From contig RQSC01000026.1 of the NCBI GenBank assembly GCA_013416795.1, positions 703,587 to 767,586 of the forward strand: a DNA stretch of 64,000 bases, given 5' to 3'. Shown here piece by piece: positions 59,001 to 64,000 of this stretch. Below the pieces are notes generated by a model. That model did no database searches, was not told where the DNA came from, and worked only from the letters and a program-made list of their open reading frames with translations. Both the position numbers and the translations under genes were made by a program. Every line of letters begins with the position of its first letter. Position 1 is the first letter of the stretch. This stretch comes from Prasinococcaceae sp. CCMP 1430 (Eukaryota; Prasinodermophyta; Palmophyllophyceae; Prasinococcales; Prasinococcaceae).

Positions 59001-61032
59001 GAGGGAGGGTGTGCGTACGAGCGACGCGCGCGCGTCAAAGCTCGCGGAGGAGAAAGACGGCGCCGTGGCAGACGCAACTGCCGCACGCAGCACGCTGGCA
59101 GCGCGCGACACAGCGATTGCAGCTGCGCGCGCAGAGGCCGACACGCTACGCAAGGAGAGGGACTCGTTGCGTGCCGAGTTGCGATTTCGAAAGTCCGCAG
59201 CAGAGGAGCTGGCAAACGAGCGCGGCGAGCGTGCTGCCGAGGCGGACGAGGCGTTGCGCGATGCTCGCGCAGCAACGCAAGCGCTCGCGCGTGCCAAGGC
59301 ACAGGTCGAGACAGCCAAGGCCGAGGCTGCGCGCGCATCTGGCGAAGCCGCAGCTGCGCGTGAGAAGGCCGACGCGGCTCTTGCCCGCGCTGCCGAGGAG
59401 CACGCGCGTGCCACCGAAGCGCGCGACGCTCTCCGCAGGCTCGGCTCGGACGCGCGGAGGCTCGGTGCCGCTACCGCAGCGGCCGATGAGGCGGCCAAAT
59501 CCGCGCGCGCGCGGGCCGAGGCGGCTGAGAAGGAGCTTGCAGCGCTGCGCAACGCCGCCGGGGAGCGTAGCGCGCACGATCGCTGGAACGGGCCGCTGAT
59601 GCGGGGCGTGGCCGATGCCGCAGTGGCGGAGAGTGGCACAGCTGGCTCAGACGACTTGACCGCAGCGCTCACGGCAGCACGCGCGGTCTGCGACGCGCTC
59701 GCAGACAGCCTCGGTGACTGTCGAGTATGCTATGCAAGATCTGAGTACAACCCGGCGAGGGATGCCATTGAGCTCCGCCTGATGCACGTATCGGAGAATG
59801 GCCACGCCTTGGCTGCTGCCAGTGAGGCAGGGCAGGCTTGGGCCTCGGCCGAGGCACTGCCGCTCGTGGCGACCGAAAGCCCCAACAGCTGTGCGGTGGA
59901 TGGAGCCATGGGAGCCGGTGTCAGATCCTTCCTGCCTCATAGCTGCGCGGCATATCGCTGCATCCAGCGCGCTGAGGCCGAGGCTGGCGACGAGTGTCTG
60001 TTCCCCTCGTCAGTGTACCTGCGGGACGCGCTCGCGGCCGCTCTTCCCAAGTGTCTGACGTACGAGCGCGACCCGGAGATGCCCAGTGGCACCTTTATGG
60101 CTGTCGCTAGTGGGCAGTCGAGAAGCGGATGCCTACTGGTTGTGACCTCGCCGACGCGCCCTAACGGCGCGTTGACGGTGCCGGAAGTCGCCGCAACCCA
60201 CGAAGCCGCAGCGGCAGCAGCAGCGGCGTACGATAAAGTGTCGGAGCGTTCGCTGGCGGTTGTCGCGCGCGGCGTGGCGCTGGCGACGTCTGCATTTGCC
60301 TCCGCCGAGGAGGCCAAGGCGGCGGATCCCAGCGGTCACCGCGCACACCGACAGGCCGTGCAGGCGGCGTCGCAGATGCGCGGCGTGGAGGCGCAGCGCG
60401 GCGACTTGCAGGCGATTTTGCACTCGACGGATGGTCTGTGCGCGCTTGCGGAGCTCGGCGCGATGGTGCGCGTGCCGCCGGCGGTGGTACTGGTCGTGTG
60501 GGCAACGCTGGCCCTCTGCGATGGCGTCGAGACGCTCCCAGCCCTCGGGAGCGGCTCTGCCGGCATCGACGACGGGGCTCCGCGCACGCCCATGCGCGGA
60601 CTGGGCGGGTTGTGGGAGTCGCTGCGCACCCGCTTGGGAGTCGCCACGGCCTCCCATGCAGCCGTGTCGCTGGCGGAGCGCATGGCGGCGTTCGCGATTG
60701 ATCCCGCCGATGACCACTCGGCCGCGTACTCGGCGTTTGCAGCCGCGCGTGGGGAGCTGGGCCCTGCGGACGCTGGCAAGGCCGGGCGCGCGGTGGCGGC
60801 GCTCTACGCGTGGACGTGCGGCTCGCTGGCCCAATGGCAGCTCGCAGGCCTGTCCGAGTTCAGCGCAGCGGCGCTCGAAGGCGCGGGCTCGTCGACCAAG
60901 ACGGCGCGCTCAGCTTCGTCTGAGCGCGCGAGCGTTGAAGGAGTCTTCGGGTCCACCGCCGAGCTCAGCGCAGAGGGGGTGCGATCGCTGGAGCAAGAGT
61001 TCGGTGAGGCGTCAAAACTCACCGTTGACTGA
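56062..61032 (+). CDS. Giant coiled-coil protein with a C-terminal globular domain
   Basis: 1,656 residues, intronless. Residues 1-130 are Ser/Thr/Pro/Arg-rich and disordered. Residues ~135-1170 form an almost unbroken coiled coil (for example AAEQALRDENALLREAHRKA), rich in Ala, Glu and Arg, like centrosomal, ciliary-rootlet or golgin proteins. Residues ~1190-1656 are different: a globular region with paired hydrophobic segments (AARAVCDALADSLGDCRVCY, HGALAAASEAGQAWA, FLPHSCAAYRCIQRAEAEAG, GCLLVVTSP), in places resembling a GAF-type fold, then helical repeats to the end. No family is recognised with confidence. AATAAA occurs about 100 bases after the stop. The start is the first ATG; the upstream GTG frame is ignored. 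Confidence 0.82.
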   Translation: MSDRSPTPGSMRTPMSSSTVEGASATLADDAQTAYSTYSSYMRSRPLPSSGLRGSGTVGSHRTRDFGSDAMTKPADWRAPRDSKALARALATPLGTGSSRHPGLLRSAETPASGAASGIDTLYSSHVARESAASLSAAFEGKAALEAALAAKGAAEQALRDENALLREAHRKACEDARVAAEKAAAATREAETTAAEIARAKAAVSTAEAEARERAAPLQMQLREATEISRVNKAACEEARSRCAEAETVVEDIRRAMTATEARCVSEVKDARHDADLARGESDRLREEAERLRREVALLDENVHDAMTNAAAAESRAKVAEEAAMLVRTARSDEATRRAAAEDRAAAAEQTAKSLAAERDAVAEALRAAQRVAEEKTGALERLKRALEEQTASTREAIAAERATAERCAHAERQAAAAVENGESLRRVLQDRGDSMEVLEADLAATKADAARLRLAVEEATSRTEEVRERMANADEERGRALAAARQAQAETTRYESELEALKDELKDSYAAAKRDQERAERHRTEAEQLIASRDGAREDLAAASEEAKARTARIRELELSTQSLQRDLDSLKAAAEAQEGHANARIAEASSAVEATRAEAASAEERTARATSECTAAHKRIAALESRVSSLQSEGRKSQSAARAAKRRVDDDLAEALAECEELRQRAEIASARALDAEGARDKAIEAAETAAVAQQHAEKLAAQREEAMSNMQSTARRAREEAERSRREATEAREAEARAERARGEVDAAREEAERLAEEARQECLKAEFDKAQLEAKVKRVEANAQDHTTALGAAEADAAQAWALAEKREREVASLRADLDSAKHEVSTSRAAAAAAADDVARHRADAESTRAVSARESEQRVLAERRAEEADSSAAATNVQLSKLESDIARMRNEVAESAEATRHARRHAADRDARMIAMEAAIAERDAATAELGRILDDKSQRLATLENSLEAQRALSEKATARIQTLEGDLAHEREGVRTSDARASKLAEEKDGAVADATAARSTLAARDTAIAAARAEADTLRKERDSLRAELRFRKSAAEELANERGERAAEADEALRDARAATQALARAKAQVETAKAEAARASGEAAAAREKADAALARAAEEHARATEARDALRRLGSDARRLGAATAAADEAAKSARARAEAAEKELAALRNAAGERSAHDRWNGPLMRGVADAAVAESGTAGSDDLTAALTAARAVCDALADSLGDCRVCYARSEYNPARDAIELRLMHVSENGHALAAASEAGQAWASAEALPLVATESPNSCAVDGAMGAGVRSFLPHSCAAYRCIQRAEAEAGDECLFPSSVYLRDALAAALPKCLTYERDPEMPSGTFMAVASGQSRSGCLLVVTSPTRPNGALTVPEVAATHEAAAAAAAAYDKVSERSLAVVARGVALATSAFASAEEAKAADPSGHRAHRQAVQAASQMRGVEAQRGDLQAILHSTDGLCALAELGAMVRVPPAVVLVVWATLALCDGVETLPALGSGSAGIDDGAPRTPMRGLGGLWESLRTRLGVATASHAAVSLAERMAAFAIDPADDHSAAYSAFAAARGELGPADAGKAGRAVAALYAWTCGSLAQWQLAGLSEFSAAALEGAGSSTKTARSASSERASVEGVFGSTAELSAEGVRSLEQEFGEASKLTVD

Positions 61033-61332
61033 GTGGGTGCTCGCAGTCGCAGGGGCCCGCAGGATGAGCTCCCCCTCGCGAGCTAGCTAACCAGCCGCAC
61101 TCTTCAGTGCGGGGCCAGGCACGCGCGCAGCAATAAAACTAATGATTCCCCATCCGTGGCACGTCCGAGTATCGATCAAGTGCTGTTAGTGCGTTCTTTA
61201 TGGTACTTGTAGCGAACGGGCAGCGCGGTTGCTGCAAGCCCGTCCCACCGCTTTGCAAGGGTGCCGGTGAGGCACTCTTTTGAAAGCTTGGATCGCGCCC
61301 TCGAGCGCGCGGGCGCGCATCAAGCGGGGAGC
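61033..61332. other. Convergent 3' region with an AATAAA signal
   Basis: Between the coiled-coil gene (plus) and the transaldolase-like gene (minus). AATAAA at 61132 fits as a polyadenylation signal for the plus gene. The region is AT-richer at 61130-61205. Confidence 0.5.
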
Positions 61333-62310
61333 TCAGAATTGACCCGTAGCATTGTACACCTCGGCCATGTACTTTTTGAACGAGACCTCGTCATCGGCCT
61401 CCTGCTGGATGCCCTCCTGGACGGCACACGTGGCCTCGGCGCCGGCGGCCTCCTCGAATTCCTCCCTCCCGCCATCCACGCTCTCCACCACCGGGATGTC
61501 CAGCGTGCCACCGACGTTGCGCGGTACGGGCGCCCGCTCCTTCAGGTCAGCGATGATGGCCGCGGGGACCAGGACGTAGTCCACGCCGCAACACTCGACG
61601 GCCTTGGCCGCCGAGCGCACCGAGGCGGCGACGACCTTGGTCTTTTGGCCTGCCACCTCCGCCAGCGCGTACGCCTGCGCCACGAGCTCCGGACCTGCGC
61701 CGTCTCCGCCGATCGTGTCGGCGGTGCCGACCTGCACGGTGACACTCGAGCAGCCCGCATCGATGGCAGCCGCTGCGTGCACGCCGGTCGCTGCGGAAAC
61801 GTCACACTGCGCGGTGCCCGCGGCCTCGAGCCGCCGTGCCGCCTCGATTGCGTCGTAGGTGGCGGGCATGCGGAAGAGCACCTTGCTCTTCGCGTCGGCC
61901 ACCCCCCCTTGGTCGATGAGGCGCAGCATATGCTCGCAGTAGCGCACGAGCGCATCCGCGTCGTGGGCGTGGCACGTGCGCGTGGCGAGCACCACACGGC
62001 CGGCCACCTTGGGGGCGAGCTCTATCGCCTGGTTGGCCATCGCGTTGTCAAGCACGCAGTCCCACAAGCCGTAGCCCGGCTCAGCGAGGCACGTGTCCCA
62101 CTGACCCTTGTTCAGCTGTGAGTACACGGTTTCTGCGGCGGACTTGCCGTTCCCTTGATCCGTCAGCTGCTTAAGTAGGTTCGATGAGCAGACGAACCCG
62201 GCGTCAAGCGAGCCCTGCGACGAGGCGTCCACAGCCTCGCCGTACGCGTTGATGGACTCGAGCGCCGTGTCGCCGACGGGCTGCGTCGCGAGCGATGCGA
62301 GCGCCGCCGA
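61333..62310 (-). CDS. Transaldolase-like protein lacking the Schiff-base lysine, 5' end unresolved
   Basis: About 325 residues of a class I aldolase (TIM-barrel) domain, an expected length for transaldolase. Matching segments in order: VDASSQGSLDAG and SSNLLKQL (family DATTNPSLLL), YGLWDCVLDNAMANQAIEL, LVRYCEHMLRLIDQGG, KVLFRMPATYDAIEAARRLE (family LIKIPATWEGIxAA), AIDAGCSSVTVQVG and VVAASVRSAAKAVECCGVDYVLVP. The catalytic Lys position is Arg, and the usual VSTEVDAR strand reads VVLATRT, so the pentose-phosphate reaction is not expected. An ATG at 62766 is in frame, but 62480-62766 uses AT-ending codons and a T14 run unlike any neighbour, so it is judged non-coding and an unseen first exon, perhaps an organelle targeting sequence, is more likely. 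Confidence 0.72.
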   Translation of the reverse strand, partial: SAALASLATQPVGDTALESINAYGEAVDASSQGSLDAGFVCSSNLLKQLTDQGNGKSAAETVYSQLNKGQWDTCLAEPGYGLWDCVLDNAMANQAIELAPKVAGRVVLATRTCHAHDADALVRYCEHMLRLIDQGGVADAKSKVLFRMPATYDAIEAARRLEAAGTAQCDVSAATGVHAAAAIDAGCSSVTVQVGTADTIGGDGAGPELVAQAYALAEVAGQKTKVVAASVRSAAKAVECCGVDYVLVPAAIIADLKERAPVPRNVGGTLDIPVVESVDGGREEFEEAAGAEATCAVQEGIQQEADDEVSFKKYMAEVYNATGQF

Positions 62311-63214
62311 GTTGCTCCGGCGCCGCACCGCGCCGCGCTGGGCGCCGCGCGCGCCACCACGGCGCGTGTGTGCCGTCCTTGTGGGCGATGCCTGCCGCGC
62401 CGCGCACCCCACTCCGATCCCATCCCCCCTCTGCCCGCACTCGTGCACCCACACCCACGGTGACTGGGTGCCAGCGACGGCGCCCGAATCCACGTCAGCA
62501 CCCCTCGCGCCAAAAAAAAAAAAAATCCCTGGCACCCGACCCACCCAATGGAATCGAGCATCTCGCACGGCGACTTTTGGACCCTGATTTATTTTTGTCC
62601 CTTTCGAAAATGTCGAAAAAGGATCCAAATAAAAAACGCGTGCAAAACCCAAAATCGAGCGAACGCAGGTTCGGGTTGAGAACCGTCGAGACGACGAACG
62701 ACGAGGCGGGCCGGCACCGTGTCGCTCCCAAATCGGATCAAATACTTGGTCGATCGCTTCGCTCATCCGCCCATCGCCGCCCGGACGTCTCCCCGAACAC
62801 GGATTTAAATCCGGTGTCCAGCCCCTCCATTTTCATTTTCCTTTTCCATTTCCGTCATCCCCACCAAAAAAAGCCGTTGGCGACGCGCGCGTGCGTTTTG
62901 ATGGGAGCTCGTGCGCTCGTCGCGACGCTCCGCCGTCGCGCATTTCGCGCGCGCGCGCGCGGGGTGCGGGCGGACCTGCGGAAACGCGGAGCGGAGTGGA
63001 CGAAATGCGGAGCGGCGGAAAGTCGCGCGCGCGAACGGCCGCGCGGCAGCGCGTGGCCGGTGGGTGGCGTGGGGGGTGGCGCAGGGGACTGGCTTAGGAA
63101 CTGGAATGCTGGACGGCGATGATGGCATGACGGCGGTGTCTCAGCGGGCGCCAAGCCGGACGCTCAGGGGGGCGCTGAGCAGCCGCCCCCGCGGCGGCCA
63201 CCGAGGTGTCGCCG
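62311..63214. promoter_or_regulatory. Divergent promoter region (transaldolase-like / kinesin)
   Basis: AT-richer DNA (62500-62890) with an A14 run at 62512-62525, then GCGTTTTGATGGG at 62893-62905, about 310 bases before the kinesin start and matching the recurring upstream motif. A 5' exon of the transaldolase-like gene may also lie here. Confidence 0.5.
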
Positions 63215-64000
63215 ATGTGCTCCGAGGAGGAGATAGTGCCGCGCAACCTGGAGATGAGCTTCTCGGTGGCAGACGAGGAGGGAGAGCCGCGAGCCGCCGC
63301 GGGCGCGGCGGCGACGGGGGCGACGGTCGACGACTCGGCGCTGGGGCTGGCGCTGCCGTCCGCCGCATCGGTGGTCGTGCGCGTCAAGCCGGCGGCGCCC
63401 GAGGCCGCCGAGGAGTGCATCCGCGCCGTGAGCGCGACGCAAGTGGAGTGCATTGCGCCTGCGGGGAGCGCCAGCTTCAAGGCGGGCGAGCGCTCGGCTG
63501 AGTACCGCTTCTCGCGCACGTACGGCCCGGCGACCGGACAGCGCGAATTCTACGATGCGGTCGCAGCGCCTATGGTGCGATCGCTGGTCGAGCGCGGCGA
63601 GTCGGGCGTGCTGATGGCGTACGGCATCACGGGGAGCGGCAAGACCCACACCACGGTCGGCACCAAGCAAGCGCCGGGCCTCGTGCCCAGTGCGCTCATG
63701 CAGGTGTTCGAGTCGCTGCCGCGTGGCTGCTGCGTGGCATTGTCGCTCTACGAAATCTACAACGAGCGCATCGGCGACCTGCTGGCGCCCGGCGCCGACG
63801 GCCCCAGCACGACGCGGCCCGGCTCGGCGAGGCTGCGCCTCTGCGAGCGCGCGGACGGTCGCGTCGTGCCGCGTGGCATTACCGAGCTGCGCTTCGAGCG
63901 CGAGGCGGACGCGACGGCCGCGGTGCGGCGCGCCTTGGCCGCTCGCGCGGCAGGGCGCACCGCTCTCAACAAGGAGTCATCGCGCTCGCACGCGGTGTTT
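63215..64000 (+). CDS. Kinesin motor protein, 3' end beyond the window
   Basis: The first 262 residues are visible and the frame runs open to the window end. An N-terminal acidic extension of about 55 residues precedes the motor domain. Motor features: VVVRVKP (first strand), YRFSRTYGPATGQREFYDAV, P-loop GITGSGKTHTT, APGLVPSALMQVFESL, SLYEIYNERIGDLL and the switch I start NKESSRSHAVF at the very edge. All nucleotide-binding residues visible are intact, so it should be an active microtubule motor. The class cannot be told without the neck and tail. The ATG at 63215 is chosen because the only upstream ATGs in frame (63119, 63122) run at once into a stop. Confidence 0.93.
   Translation, partial: MCSEEEIVPRNLEMSFSVADEEGEPRAAAGAAATGATVDDSALGLALPSAASVVVRVKPAAPEAAEECIRAVSATQVECIAPAGSASFKAGERSAEYRFSRTYGPATGQREFYDAVAAPMVRSLVERGESGVLMAYGITGSGKTHTTVGTKQAPGLVPSALMQVFESLPRGCCVALSLYEIYNERIGDLLAPGADGPSTTRPGSARLRLCERADGRVVPRGITELRFEREADATAAVRRALAARAAGRTALNKESSRSHAVF

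Noticed and set aside
62311-62766. N-terminal extension of the transaldolase-like protein from an ATG at 62766
   Set aside because: Codons end mostly in A/T, unlike every other gene here, and the frame runs through a T14 tract. It is more likely promoter or 5' UTR.
1-64000. Transposons, tRNA or rRNA genes
   Set aside because: No transposase, reverse transcriptase or integrase domain, terminal inverted repeats, or tRNA cloverleaf could be recognised by eye. A tRNA scan would be needed to exclude tRNA genes fully.

Overview
The window is nuclear DNA of a GC-rich, flagellated, single-celled eukaryote, most likely a marine microalga (haptophyte, pelagophyte or prasinophyte-like; the lineage cannot be fixed from this sequence). 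The reasons are GT-AG introns that restore known protein families, eukaryote-only genes (condensin CAP-G, UPF2, RPN10, TFIIH p34, NDUFAF5, kinesin, a plant/fungal-type H+-pumping ATPase, a sperm-tail PG-rich protein), strong G/C preference at third codon positions, and AT-richer regions full of microsatellites between genes. It is a draft assembly with two N runs (17753-18469, 30282-31030) and one isolated N at 42834.

Layout. 0.4-6.6 kb: one intronless gene for a 2,086-residue protein made of five tandem bestrophin-type channel domains. 7-12.5 kb: glutaredoxin-like protein, a small membrane-like protein (minus), a UDP-glycosyltransferase and a secreted LRR protein. 12.8-14.3 kb: NDUFAF5-like complex I assembly factor with three exons. 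14.7-22 kb: CAP-G (minus) and a P-type H+-ATPase (plus), head to head across a gap. 22.2-26.9 kb: a PX-START lipid-binding protein and an ankyrin/DEDDy-exonuclease protein, both minus. 27.5-32.1 kb: RPN10 (plus), TFIIH p34 (minus) and an unknown protein (plus), the last two truncated by the second gap. 32.3-39 kb: a polyamine/amino-acid permease (minus), a PG-rich flagellar protein (plus), an LRR kinase (minus) and a small unknown protein. 39.3-43.4 kb: a tail-anchored coiled-coil protein and a Cys/Pro-Thr-rich secreted protein, both minus, meeting at the single N. 44.7-50.6 kb: an unknown basic protein, a FkbM-methyltransferase protein, an ankyrin protein and a small membrane protein with a 23-nt exon. 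50.7-61 kb: UPF2 (minus) and a 1,656-residue coiled-coil protein (plus), divergent. 61.3-64 kb: a transaldolase-like protein (minus) and the start of a kinesin (plus, cut by the window end).

No operon logic applies; neighbours are mostly unrelated housekeeping genes in divergent or convergent pairs. The outstanding gene is the five-domain bestrophin. Bestrophin channels of known structure are pentamers of single-domain subunits, so exactly five domains in one chain suggests a whole channel encoded as one covalent pentamer. Other points of interest are a transaldolase-fold protein without the Schiff-base lysine, an NDUFAF5 homologue without the SAM glycine motif, and recurring upstream motifs (CCATCAAAACGCA-like; TGCTTTTTGAC-like) that look regulatory.
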